Of a stretch of DNA of 35,211 bases, positions 18,101-25,669 are shown piece by piece. Every line of letters begins with the position of its first letter. The first letter of the stretch is position 1. Under the pieces are notes generated by a model. The model saw nothing but the letters and a program-made list of their open reading frames with translations. It had not been told where the DNA came from and ran no database searches. Made by a program: the position numbers and the translations under genes. The stretch is taken from positions 1 through 35,211 of the forward strand of contig NZ_WFGV02000060.1 in the NCBI RefSeq assembly GCF_010095445.2, in the 5' to 3' direction. Source of the stretch: Pseudomonas sp. TNT3 (GTDB taxonomy: Bacteria; Pseudomonadota; Gammaproteobacteria; Pseudomonadales; Pseudomonadaceae).

Positions 18101-19100
18101 AGCGCGGGTGCAGTGCCGACAGCTTGATGGAGATGCCCGGGCCTTCATAAATCCCACGACCGTGGGACGCTTTGCCGATCGAGTGGATGGCTTGTTCGTA
18201 CGAGGCCAGGTACTTCTGGGCGTCGTGTTCGGTGAGTGCAGCTTCACCGAGCATGTCGTAGGAATAGCGGAAACCTTTGGATTCGAACTTGCTGGCGTTC
18301 GCCAAGGCTTCGGCGATGGTTTCGCCGGTGACGAACTGTTCGCCCATCAGGCGCATGGCCATGTCGACGCCCTTGCGGATCATCGGCTCGCCGCTCTTGC
18401 CGATGATGCGGCTCAGGGACGAAGTCAGGCCGGCTTCATTGTGGGTGGCGACCAGTTTGCCGGTCAGCAGCAGACCCCAGGTGGCGGCGTTGACGAACAG
18501 CGACGGGCTGTTGCCCAAATGCGGGTGCCAGTTGCCGGTGCTGATTTTGTCGCGAATCAGTGCATCGCGTGTGCCTTTGTCCGGAATGCGCAGCAGCGCC
18601 TCGGCCAGACACATCAGTGCGACGCCTTCCTGGGAGGACAGGGAAAATTCCTGCAGCAGGCCCTGAACAATGCCTGCACGGCCGCCAGCGCTTTTCTGAT
18701 TGCGCAATTTTTCGGCAATAGAGGCGGCGAGCTTGTTGGTGGCTTCTGCCATGGCAACCGGCAGGCGAGCCTGCTCGATCAGCATCGGCACGACTTCCGG
18801 TTCCGGGCGACGGTAAGCGGCCGTGATCGAAGCGCGCAGTACCGATTGCGGCAGGATGCTTTCGGCGAATTCGAGGAAGCACTGATGGGCGTGATCCAGC
18901 GGCGCGTCGACGGTGTCGTCGGAGTCCTTGGTCAAACCGTTCAGCTCGGTCAGGGTTGCACCACCCTCGAGTTTTTCCAGGTAATTGAAAATCGCCTGTT
19001 TGATCAGCCAGTGCGGCGTGCGATCAATCGAGGTCGCGGCAGCCTTGAGGCGCTCGCGGGTAGGGTCGTCAAGTTTGACCCCAAGGGTGGTGGTAGCCAT
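15150..19100 (-). CDS. putA: PutA: proline utilisation repressor, proline dehydrogenase and P5C dehydrogenase
   Basis: Encodes 1316 residues, the length of a long (type B) trifunctional PutA. Residues 1-50 form a ribbon-helix-helix DNA-binding domain (TTLGVKLDDPTRERLKAAA). The FAD-dependent proline dehydrogenase barrel follows (about 220-570; GISIKLSALHPRYS, RLVKGAYWDSEIKRAQ, YPQFATHNAHT). The NAD-dependent P5C dehydrogenase comes next, with the glutamate loop AETGGQNAM near 880 and the catalytic cysteine in SAGQRCSALRV near 913. A C-terminal domain completes it. It converts proline to glutamate and represses put genes when not membrane-bound. The ATG at 19100 has GAGGA nine bases upstream; an in-frame start at 19136 adds 12 unlikely residues. 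Divergent from putP. Confidence 0.97.
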   Translation of the reverse strand: MATTTLGVKLDDPTRERLKAAATSIDRTPHWLIKQAIFNYLEKLEGGATLTELNGLTKDSDDTVDAPLDHAHQCFLEFAESILPQSVLRASITAAYRRPEPEVVPMLIEQARLPVAMAEATNKLAASIAEKLRNQKSAGGRAGIVQGLLQEFSLSSQEGVALMCLAEALLRIPDKGTRDALIRDKISTGNWHPHLGNSPSLFVNAATWGLLLTGKLVATHNEAGLTSSLSRIIGKSGEPMIRKGVDMAMRLMGEQFVTGETIAEALANASKFESKGFRYSYDMLGEAALTEHDAQKYLASYEQAIHSIGKASHGRGIYEGPGISIKLSALHPRYSRAQYERVMDELYPRLLSLTLLAKQYDIGLNIDAEEADRLELSLDLLERLCFEPQLTGWNGIGFVIQAYQKRCPYVIDYVIDLARRSRHRLMIRLVKGAYWDSEIKRAQVEGLEGYPVYTRKVYTDVSYIACARKLLSVPEVIYPQFATHNAHTLSAIYHIAGQNYYPGQYEFQCLHGMGEPLYEQVVGKVSEGKLNRPCRVYAPVGTHETLLAYLVRRLLENGANTSFVNQIADQSISIQALVADPVASIEQMATLEGGFGLPHPRIPLPRDLYGVERANSSGIDMANEHRLASLSCALLATAHNDWKAAPMLGCASSTETPAPVLNPSDLRDVVGHVQEATVEDVDNAIQCALNAAPIWQATPPAERAAILERAADLMEGEIQPLMGLLAREAGKTFANAIAEVREAVDFLRYYAVQARNDFTNDAHRPLGPVVCISPWNFPLAIFSGQVAAALAAGNPVLAKPAEQTPLVAAQAVRLLLEAGIPEGVLQLLPGRGETVGAGLVGDDRVKGVMFTGSTEVARLLQRNIAGRLDAQGRPIPLIAETGGQNAMIVDSSALTEQVVIDVVSSAFDSAGQRCSALRVLCLQEDSADRVIEMLKGAMAECRLGNPERLSVDIGPVIDAEAKAGIEKHIQAMRDKGRNVYQVAIANSEEVKRGTFVMPTLIELESFDELQREIFGPVLHVVRYKRKDIDQLIGQINASGYGLTLGVHTRIDETIAKVIDNVNAGNVYVNRNIVGAVVGVQPFGGEGLSGTGPKAGGPLYLYRLLSTRPTDAIEQSFARGDAIAAPDVRLREAMSKPLTALKAWADSNKLADLSTLCVQFAAQSQSGITRLLAGPTGERNSYAILPREHVLCLAEVEGDLLTQLAAVLAVGGSAVWPEAELTKALFARLPKDIQARIKLVSDWNKDEVVFDAVLHHGHSDQLRAVCQQVAKRAGAIVGVHGLSQGETNIALERLVIERALSVNTAAAGGNASLMTIG

Positions 19101-19170
19101 ATTTTTATCCTCATGTTTGCCACGACTGCGTGGCATCAGCTGGCGGCAAGATTAGCTGCGCACTGAACGA

Positions 19171-19190
19171 GGTGCAACCGGGTGCAACCC
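19171..19190. promoter_or_regulatory. Tandem PutA operator cores near putA
   Basis: Two GGTGCAACC units lie in tandem, with cores TGCAAC at 19173-19178 and 19183-19188, exactly ten bases apart (one helical turn). The reverse complement GTTGCA is the known core of PutA operators in E. coli. The position, about 75-90 bases before the putA start, suits repression of putA by its own product. Confidence 0.75.
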
Positions 19191-19336
19191 TTTTTTTGTA
19201 GGAAAAATAGGCAGCTCGTCAGGAAACGGATTCTGGAAGCCTTTCCTGCCTTTGCTTGGTGCTTTTACTTATAGCAACATCAAGTTACTGCTCTAAAAAG
19301 GAGCAAAAACATACCTTTGCCGCTTATTTCCGACTA

Positions 19337-19411
19337 GGTGCAACTTATTCTCCAGAAACTGGTTGCACCTTATTTACTTTGTTGAATAGCATTCGCGCCC
19401 AAGGTGCAACC
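19337..19411. promoter_or_regulatory. Cluster of three PutA operator cores near putP
   Basis: The cores are TGCAAC 19339-19344, GTTGCA 19362-19367 and TGCAAC 19405-19410, mostly within extended GGTGCAACC. The first two face each other across a 17-base gap. With the tandem pair nearer putA, the 462-base putA-putP interval contains five cores, the same number described for E. coli put. The rest of the interval is AT-rich and probably holds the two divergent promoters; I did not assign exact -35/-10 boxes. Confidence 0.75.
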
Positions 19412-19562
19412 GACTAAAAAGCTCGGTGCTCCGGCTGATGGCTTTCCTGGGGAAACATCAGTCATAAATGCGCGGGATCCGGAATCGTCTGTCAAACGTC
19501 GTCGTTTGCGAGCGGTTAACCAAGACCGCCGCTACATAAAAACAAAGCCAGGGCGTAACTCA

Positions 19563-21047
19563 ATGAGCGTAAGCAATCCAACCCTGATCACGTTCGTGAT
19601 CTACATCGCAGCAATGGTGCTGATCGGCTTCATGGCCTATCGCTCCACCAATAACCTTTCTGACTATATTCTGGGCGGTCGTAGCCTGGGTAGCGTCGTG
19701 ACTGCATTGTCCGCCGGTGCTTCCGACATGAGCGGCTGGTTGTTGATGGGCCTGCCGGGCGCCATCTATATGTCTGGGCTTTCCGAAAGCTGGATCGCCA
19801 TCGGCCTGATCGTGGGTGCCTACCTGAACTGGCTGTTCGTCGCTGGCCGTCTGCGTGTGCAGACTGAGCACAACGGTGATGCGCTGACCCTCCCGGATTA
19901 CTTCTCCAGCCGTTTCGAAGACAAAAGCGGCTTGCTGCGGATCATTTCTGCGGTCGTGATTCTGGTGTTCTTCACCATCTACTGCGCTTCCGGCATTGTG
20001 GCCGGTGCCCGTCTGTTCGAAAGCACCTTCGGCATGTCCTACGAGACCGCGCTGTGGGCCGGTGCTGCGGCAACGATTGCCTACACCTTCGTCGGTGGTT
20101 TCCTGGCCGTGAGCTGGACTGACACCGTACAAGCCACGCTGATGATCTTCGCCCTGTTGCTGACACCGATCATCGTGCTGCTGGCCACCGGTGGTGTCGA
20201 CACCACGTTCCTGGCGATCGAAGCGCAAGATCCAAGCAACTTCGACATGCTGAAAAACACCACCTTCATCGGCGTGATCTCGCTGATGGGCTGGGGCCTG
20301 GGCTACTTCGGCCAGCCGCACATCCTGGCGCGTTTCATGGCCGCGGACTCGGTGAAGTCGATTGCCAAGGCGCGTCGCATCTCCATGGCCTGGATGATCC
20401 TGTGCCTGGGCGGCACCGTAGCGGTCGGTTTCTTCGGTATCGCCTACTTCTCGGCGCACCCGGATCTGGCCGGTCCTGTGACTGAAAACCCTGAGCGTGT
20501 GTTCATCGAGCTGGCAAAAATCCTGTTCAACCCATGGGTTGCCGGTGTGCTGCTGTCGGCCATTCTGGCGGCGGTGATGAGTACGTTGAGCTGCCAGTTG
20601 CTGGTCTGCTCGAGCGCCCTGACCGAAGACTTCTACAAGACTTTCCTGCGCAAGAGCGCTTCCCAGGTTGAACTGGTCTGGGTCGGTCGCGCCATGGTCC
20701 TGCTGGTGGCCCTGATCGCCATCGCGATGGCCGCTAACCCGGAAAACCGTGTACTGGGTCTGGTCAGCTACGCCTGGGCCGGCTTCGGTGCTGCGTTCGG
20801 CCCCGTTGTCCTGATCTCCGTGATCTGGAAAGACATGACCCGTAATGGCGCACTGGCCGGTATCCTGGTCGGCGCGATCACTGTGATTGTCTGGAAACAC
20901 TTCGAGTTGCTGGGTCTGTACGAAATCATCCCTGGTTTCATCTTCGCCAGCCTGGCGATCTACATCGTCAGCAAACTGGGCGCGCCGACTGCTGGCATGC
21001 TGCAGCGTTTCGAAGCTGCCGAAGCTGATTTCCGCCTGAACAAGTAA
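19563..21047 (+). CDS. putP: Sodium/proline symporter PutP
   Basis: Encodes 494 residues with about 13 membrane helices (E. coli PutP has 502). It contains the solute:sodium symporter signatures of PutP, including LGGRSLGSVVTALSAGASDMSGW with the Na+-binding DMSGW segment near 55, TEHNGDALTLPDYFSSRFED and LSAILAAVMSTLSCQLLVCSS in helix 9. It imports proline with Na+ at the inner membrane and feeds PutA. The ATG at 19563 gives the family N-terminus; the reading frame stays open 53 codons upstream, but those residues are non-conserved and overlap the operator. The ribosome binding site is weak (AGGGCGTAACTCA). A strong terminator follows. Confidence 0.96.
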   Translation: MSVSNPTLITFVIYIAAMVLIGFMAYRSTNNLSDYILGGRSLGSVVTALSAGASDMSGWLLMGLPGAIYMSGLSESWIAIGLIVGAYLNWLFVAGRLRVQTEHNGDALTLPDYFSSRFEDKSGLLRIISAVVILVFFTIYCASGIVAGARLFESTFGMSYETALWAGAAATIAYTFVGGFLAVSWTDTVQATLMIFALLLTPIIVLLATGGVDTTFLAIEAQDPSNFDMLKNTTFIGVISLMGWGLGYFGQPHILARFMAADSVKSIAKARRISMAWMILCLGGTVAVGFFGIAYFSAHPDLAGPVTENPERVFIELAKILFNPWVAGVLLSAILAAVMSTLSCQLLVCSSALTEDFYKTFLRKSASQVELVWVGRAMVLLVALIAIAMAANPENRVLGLVSYAWAGFGAAFGPVVLISVIWKDMTRNGALAGILVGAITVIVWKHFELLGLYEIIPGFIFASLAIYIVSKLGAPTAGMLQRFEAAEADFRLNK

Positions 21048-21084
21048 TGGGGATGAGCTAACGCTCTGAACCTTTGCTGACATG

Positions 21085-21122
21085 AAAACGGCCCGTTTCC
21101 TTTGGAACCGGGCCGTTTTTTT
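21085..21122 (+). terminator. Rho-independent terminator of putP
   Basis: AAAACGGCCCG at 21085-21095 pairs with CGGGCCGTTTT at 21109-21119 and is followed by further T residues. This is a classic strong hairpin plus T tract 38 bases after the putP stop. Confidence 0.92.
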
Positions 21123-21292
21123 ATGCCGGTAGCACTCACTTCAATCACCCGGATTGTCTGTAGCCAAACGCCTGTTTTCGGTCGGTAAAAGCGCCAGGCG
21201 CCGTAAGAAAAGTCTGTTTTTCCTGTCCCCCCGTCAGTACCCGTTGTCGCTCATACAGAATCGCCCACCTTCGTTCTGCAGAGACACATCGG

Positions 21293-24253
21293 ATGTTCGC
21301 TCCTGCCAATCAGCCGCGTTTCACGTTGACCCTCGATGGCGATTCAAAAAGTGACTTCAAGGTGCTTGAGTTCAGCGGTAAGGAGGCCATCAGCCAGCCC
21401 TACCGTTTTGACTTGGAACTGGTCAGCGACCGCCCGGACATAGACCTCGAAACGCTCCTGCATCGTGAGGCGTTTCTAAGCTTTGATTCGGGCGAGGCCG
21501 GCATTCACGGCCAGATCTTTCGGGTAGGCCAGGGATACTCCGATCATCGGCGAACGCACTATCAGATCAGCCTTGTGCCGCGTCTGGCGTACCTCGGCCA
21601 GCGCATCAATCAACGTATTTTCCAGCATCAAAGCGTGCAGGCCATCATCACCCTGGTCCTCAAGGAGCACGGCATCCTGGGGGATGCCTTCAACTTTCAG
21701 CTCGACCATCAATACCCGGAACGCGAGTACTGCGTGCAATACGCGGAAAGCGATTTGGCGTTCATTCAGCGCCTGTGTGCGGAGATCGGCTTTCACTACC
21801 ATTTTCGACACAGCCCCGACGGGCATTTGCTGGTGTTCGCCGATCACCAGACGGGTTTTACGCTGCTGCCCGAACCGACTGTTTACCGGCCGCGAAACGC
21901 AACAGTGGCGGATCAACCCGTCATCAAACGCTTCGACGTACGCTTTGAAACCCGCACGACAAAAGTGTCTCGTCGCGATTACGACTTCCTGAAGCCGCAT
22001 CTGGACCTTGAAAGCCGCGTCGGTCAGAAACAGTCGGTGCATGAGGATTATCAATATCCGGGGCAATTCGCCGAGCCGGAGCATGGCAAGCGTCTGGCGC
22101 AGCGGGCGCTGGAGCGGCATGGCGCCGATTATCAACAGGCCGAAGGGCTCAGCGATCAGCCTGCGTTAATCAGCGGGACATTCCTGCGGTTAGCCGAGCA
22201 CCCGCAAGAGAAATGGAACGACCTGTGGCTGATTACCCAAACCGAGCATCGCGGTCGGCAGCCGCAGGTGCTCGAAGAGTCAACGCCGACCGACAATCCG
22301 AATGATTTTAAAGGCTATCAAAACACCTTTCTGGCGACGCCGTGGGACGTGCTGTTTCGCCCGCCATTGGGTCCAGAAAAGCCGCGCATGCTCGGCTACC
22401 AGTCCGCCGTGGTGACGGGACCCAAGGACAGCGAAATCCACTGCGACGCGTTTGGCCGGGTCAAGGTCCAGCTCGCCTGGGACCGTGAAGGTGAACGCGA
22501 TGAACATTCCAGCTGCTGGCTGCGTGTGGCCTCGGGTTGGGCGCACGACCGATATGGCAGCGTGATGATCCCGCGGGTAGGCATGGAAGTGCTGGTGGGG
22601 TTCATTGATGCCGACGCGGACAAACCGCTGGTAATGGGTTGCGTGCCGAATGCGGCCAATCCGATGCCGTTGAACCTGCCAGCGGACAAGACCCGCAGTG
22701 TTTTTCGTAGCCAGACCAGTCCGGGTGGCGGTGGCTACAACGAAGTGCGAATCGAGGACCGCAAGGGCGCTGAGGAAATCTATCTGCGGGCGCAGCGAAA
22801 CTGGAATCAACACGTGCTCAACGATCAGCATGTGCAAGTGGGCAATCAGCGCCACGTCGTGATTGGTGGCGATCAGTCGCAGGGGGCGAGCGACAACCTG
22901 CGAGTGCACGGTGATCAATCTGTCCGGGTAAACAATCAGAACCTTGAGGCGAGCGGGCATTTCCATGTGCGTGCGGGCCAGCAGGTTGTTATCGACGGCG
23001 GTGCCAGCTTGTCGATCCAGGCGGGCGGGCATTGGATCAACATTGGCCCTGGCGGAATCTTCAGCAGTGTAGAGATAGAGCTTGGTGGTGCGCTGATGCC
23101 TGTAATGGGCGCCGCGACCCCTAAAGTGGTACCTGCCGCGTTAAGCCCCGCACAAATCCGCAGCCTCAAAAGCCCCGCGCCGTTCTGCGAAGAATGCGAG
23201 CGTTGCAAGGATGGCCTCTGCCTTCCTCCGAACTCGTTACTCGACACTTCCAAAGCCGCCGTGAGCGAAGGCGCTGAACCGGGTTTTCACATCGTCGAGC
23301 AACCCATGTCCCGTGCGGCGCTCGAGTCTCTGCTCTTCCCCCAGCCGACCCCGGCCGTTATTGAAAAGTTTCGCCGCCTCAATCCGCAAGTGAGTGGCTA
23401 CGCCAAGCCTGGTCAACTGATCGTCCTGAGCGACCCCGGCAACACCCAATGCACCCGCGAAGAAGCGTTGCTGATGGAAGCGGCGCAGACCGTCGACGCG
23501 GCGCTGGAGCCATTGAGTGATGCCGAAGCCGAGTTCATGGCGCGGCATCATGATGAGGTTGAATCGTTCCTGACGCAGGGTTCGACCGGCGTCGGGATAG
23601 GTGCTGCGATGTTTGGTACGCACCTGGGGAACGTACAAAAGACATTGGTCGACATTGAAGCGCTGCACAAAAGGACCTTCGAACAGAACAGGAAACTGAC
23701 GGGCGCCGACTTCTACGCCGAACGCCAACGATTGATGAAACAACTGGATAACGGCCTTGGACCGCTGGTGCGCAAAGGCATTGGCATTCCTGATCATCTG
23801 AAACTGAAGAACGCGTTGGGTATTTCTACCCGAAGTCTGGTGCGGCATTGGAAACAGGCGGGTACGGCAGGTGGGATTCCGGGGTATGCCACGCATATTG
23901 AGGGGGTGAGTAGGGCGAGTAAGGTGATTAAGGCGGGGGGGTATGTCGGGATTGGATTGGGTGCTGCTGCTTCTGGGCTGAAGGTCAAGGAGACTTGTCG
24001 GGTTGGAACGGAAGAAGCTTGCAGGAAGGTGAAGTTTACGGAGGCGGGGAAGTTTAGCGGGAACGTTGCTCTAGGGGCGATCGGCGGGGTTGCCGGAGCA
24101 ACCACATGTGTCCTAGTAGGAATAGGTACTGCCGGGATAGGAGGGATAGCTTGCGGACTTGTACTTACTGGAGTTGGCACAGTCTTGGGAGGGGCGGTTG
24201 GGGCAGAATTGGGAGAATTGGGTGGGGAGTTGGTTTATGAGGTTTCCAAGTGA
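21293..24253 (+). CDS. vgrG: VgrG type VI secretion spike with fused C-terminal glycine-rich effector domain
   Basis: Encodes 986 residues. Residues 1-360 are the gp27-like VgrG base (FEFSGKEAISQPYRFDLELVS-type start, YSDHRRTHYQISLVPRLAYL, ERGADYQQAEG-type region). The gp5 OB fold is near 370-445 (DAFGRVKVQLAWDREG, GVMIPRVGMEVLVGF-like) and the beta-helix spike runs from about 476 (SPGGGGYNEVRIEDRKG) to 600. Beyond the spike come a cysteine cluster CEECERCKDGLC (632-643), a LysM-like stretch (661-714; ends AKPGQLIVLSDP), a helical linker (760-900) and a Gly/Ala/Val-rich tail (922-983) that could insert in membranes. It delivers the toxin tip of a T6SS. The stop overlaps the next gene by GTGA. 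The toxin activity is inferred from composition and the membrane immunity protein. Confidence 0.9.
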   Translation: MFAPANQPRFTLTLDGDSKSDFKVLEFSGKEAISQPYRFDLELVSDRPDIDLETLLHREAFLSFDSGEAGIHGQIFRVGQGYSDHRRTHYQISLVPRLAYLGQRINQRIFQHQSVQAIITLVLKEHGILGDAFNFQLDHQYPEREYCVQYAESDLAFIQRLCAEIGFHYHFRHSPDGHLLVFADHQTGFTLLPEPTVYRPRNATVADQPVIKRFDVRFETRTTKVSRRDYDFLKPHLDLESRVGQKQSVHEDYQYPGQFAEPEHGKRLAQRALERHGADYQQAEGLSDQPALISGTFLRLAEHPQEKWNDLWLITQTEHRGRQPQVLEESTPTDNPNDFKGYQNTFLATPWDVLFRPPLGPEKPRMLGYQSAVVTGPKDSEIHCDAFGRVKVQLAWDREGERDEHSSCWLRVASGWAHDRYGSVMIPRVGMEVLVGFIDADADKPLVMGCVPNAANPMPLNLPADKTRSVFRSQTSPGGGGYNEVRIEDRKGAEEIYLRAQRNWNQHVLNDQHVQVGNQRHVVIGGDQSQGASDNLRVHGDQSVRVNNQNLEASGHFHVRAGQQVVIDGGASLSIQAGGHWINIGPGGIFSSVEIELGGALMPVMGAATPKVVPAALSPAQIRSLKSPAPFCEECERCKDGLCLPPNSLLDTSKAAVSEGAEPGFHIVEQPMSRAALESLLFPQPTPAVIEKFRRLNPQVSGYAKPGQLIVLSDPGNTQCTREEALLMEAAQTVDAALEPLSDAEAEFMARHHDEVESFLTQGSTGVGIGAAMFGTHLGNVQKTLVDIEALHKRTFEQNRKLTGADFYAERQRLMKQLDNGLGPLVRKGIGIPDHLKLKNALGISTRSLVRHWKQAGTAGGIPGYATHIEGVSRASKVIKAGGYVGIGLGAAASGLKVKETCRVGTEEACRKVKFTEAGKFSGNVALGAIGGVAGATTCVLVGIGTAGIGGIACGLVLTGVGTVLGGAVGAELGELGGELVYEVSK

Positions 24254-24621
24254 AGGAGAATCTCGGTGAGCTATTAATGTTTGGTGGGCTAGCTTTAATA
24301 GTTGTTACTTTGCTATGTTTTTGTTTAATTGTTTATCTTGCGTATTTTAGGTTAAAAGAAATACTTGCTAATTTAAAATCATCCTCTTCTGTTAGTGGTT
24401 ATGATTTTCCGCTTGGGATTGCACCTTTAATGCGTCTTGCATTGCTTGGTTATATAGGAATGATGTTGACCTTACCGCAGTCATGCATAAAAAACGGAAC
24501 ATTAAGCGCTCATGATTACGCGCGATTTCCTAAACGGTTAAAGTTTTTGGTGAAATTTTGCAATTGCTTTGTTTGGTCGCTATTAGTAGTGCTCTTAATT
24601 GTATGGGGGAAGCTGCCATAG
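24250..24621 (+). CDS. Probable immunity protein 1 to the VgrG-fused toxin (membrane protein)
   Basis: Encodes 123 residues with three predicted membrane helices (about 8-32, 56-76, 100-120). I recognise no named family, but it is a paralogue of the proteins at 25273 and 25840. Shared features are YF(K/R)L-x3-L-x2-L after helix 1 and a central (S/C)IKNG-x-L-x3-DY-x2-(F/I)P. The GTG start at 24250 overlaps the vgrG stop; the ATG at 24277 is an alternative. Tight coupling to a toxin and a membrane location are expected of immunity proteins against pore-forming T6SS effectors. The base composition is strikingly AT-rich compared with vgrG, suggesting acquisition from elsewhere. Confidence 0.7.
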   Translation: MKENLGELLMFGGLALIVVTLLCFCLIVYLAYFRLKEILANLKSSSSVSGYDFPLGIAPLMRLALLGYIGMMLTLPQSCIKNGTLSAHDYARFPKRLKFLVKFCNCFVWSLLVVLLIVWGKLP

Positions 24622-24631
24622 CACTGCGAGT

Positions 24632-25238
24632 GATTCAACGGGCGCCGGGATAAGTGCTGCTATTTTTTGTAAATGTTTTGGCGGCGTAAAAAAGACGTTA
24701 GTAGACATTGAAGCGCTGCACAAAAGGACCTTCGATAAGAACGGGAAACTGACGGGCGCCGACTTTTACGCCGAACGCCAACGATTGATGAAAAAACGCG
24801 TTGGGTATTTCTACCCGAAGTCTGGTGCGGCATTGGAAACAGGCGGGTACGGCAGGTGGGATTCCGGGGTATGCCACGCATATTGAGGGGGTGAGTAGGG
24901 CGAGTAAGGTGATTAGGGCGGGGGGGGGGGGGTATGTCGGGATTGGATTGGGTGCTGCTGCTTCGGGAGTGAGGGTAAGCGAAGCTTGCCGCGCTGGCCG
25001 AGAGCAAGAATGCAAAAAAGTGCAAATCGTTGAAAGTTGGAAATTGATGGGGGCTATAGCAGGAAGTAGTGCTGGTCCAGTTGTGGTCGGTAAAACATGT
25101 GCTGCCGTTGGTAAGTCTCCCCATGGCCTGCTGGTTTGTGCCGTAGTCGCCGCAGGTGTTGGCGCGATCGGTGGCGGGTTGATAGGAGAGACAATTGGTG
25201 AAGGTATTGGCGAATTAGTATACGCGTGGACTGAGTGA
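24632..25238 (+). pseudogene. Displaced VgrG toxin tail 2 (broken by a 68-bp deletion)
   Basis: Copies the end of the VgrG at 21293. Bases 24695-24790 match 23642-23737 with 7 differences in 96. Bases 24796-24964 match 23811-23973 with one substitution and six extra G residues. Between the two blocks 68 bp present in the parent are missing, which shifts the frame; the first half runs to a stop at 24886 and the second is open from the TTG at 24801 to 25238. After 24964 the sequence diverges abruptly into a different Gly-rich tail (GVGAIGGGLIGETIGEGIGELVYAWTE, split here as two motifs GVGAIGGGLIGE and TIGEGIGELVYAWTE). There is no VgrG delivery part, so it looks like an orphan toxin tip left after a swap. 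The second-half ORF could still be translated. Confidence 0.78.
24917..24933 (+). repeat. Poly-G tract (13 G) in displaced toxin tail 2
   Basis: A run of 13 G follows the C of a GCG codon, where the parental VgrG has 7 G (23934-23941 region). The six extra bases add two glycines and keep the frame. Tracts this long are prone to slippage in replication and sequencing. Confidence 0.7.
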
Positions 25239-25272
25239 TGTTAGATGCAAGGGGATCTATTTTTTAGTTGCG

Positions 25273-25620
25273 ATGATTGTTGTTGTGTCAGGGGTGGGGA
25301 TGTTTCTATTTCAGTTGTATTTCGCGTACTTCAAGCTTGATTGCTTATTAAAAAAACTGCCAAATTCGTATGGGGTCGATATCCGGAAGTCAATGCTGGG
25401 TAGAGATCCGATGAGTAGGGTTTTTGTGTCTGCGAACATTGCAATGATGCTTGTTCAATATAAGAAATCAATAAAAAATGGTGAGCTTGATCAGCGGGAT
25501 TACGACGCAATTCCAGCGAATTTATTGCTGTGTATGAAATTGATTTATTTTGCTGCGTTGGTAATAGGCTGGATGCTGATTAGCATGTTTGTAGTCGGGA
25601 AATTTTTGGGTTGGCTTTAG
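25273..25620 (+). CDS. Probable immunity protein 2 (membrane protein, N-terminus possibly frameshifted)
   Basis: Encodes 115 residues from the ATG at 25273. It is a paralogue of immunity proteins 1 and 3 (LYFAYFKLDCLLKKL, then KSIKNGELDQRDYDAIP) with three hydrophobic segments. No ribosome binding site precedes the ATG. A better start would be GTG/ATG at 25235-25240, overlapping the stop of toxin tail 2 as TGATG, as in its sister genes. That frame (VMLDARGSIF) hits a stop at 25265, right after a run of six T at 25260-25265. A seventh T would join it to this ORF. It is either a one-base lesion, a slippage-controlled start or a sequence error. The gene is AT-rich. Confidence 0.66.
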   Translation: MIVVVSGVGMFLFQLYFAYFKLDCLLKKLPNSYGVDIRKSMLGRDPMSRVFVSANIAMMLVQYKKSIKNGELDQRDYDAIPANLLLCMKLIYFAALVIGWMLISMFVVGKFLGWL

Positions 25621-25669
25621 TTAATAAGCGAGCTTGGCTATTAAGGTGGGCCAGTTGAGGTTCGGCCGA

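Noticed and set aside
19560..21083. 507-codon open frame on the minus strand opposite putP
   Set aside because: Antisense shadow of a certain membrane transporter gene, with a His/Gln/Asp-rich sequence and no domain.
24599..24886. 95-codon frame read as a gene after immunity 1
   Set aside because: It is the frameshifted front half of displaced toxin tail 2; after the 68-bp deletion it reads out of frame to a stop.
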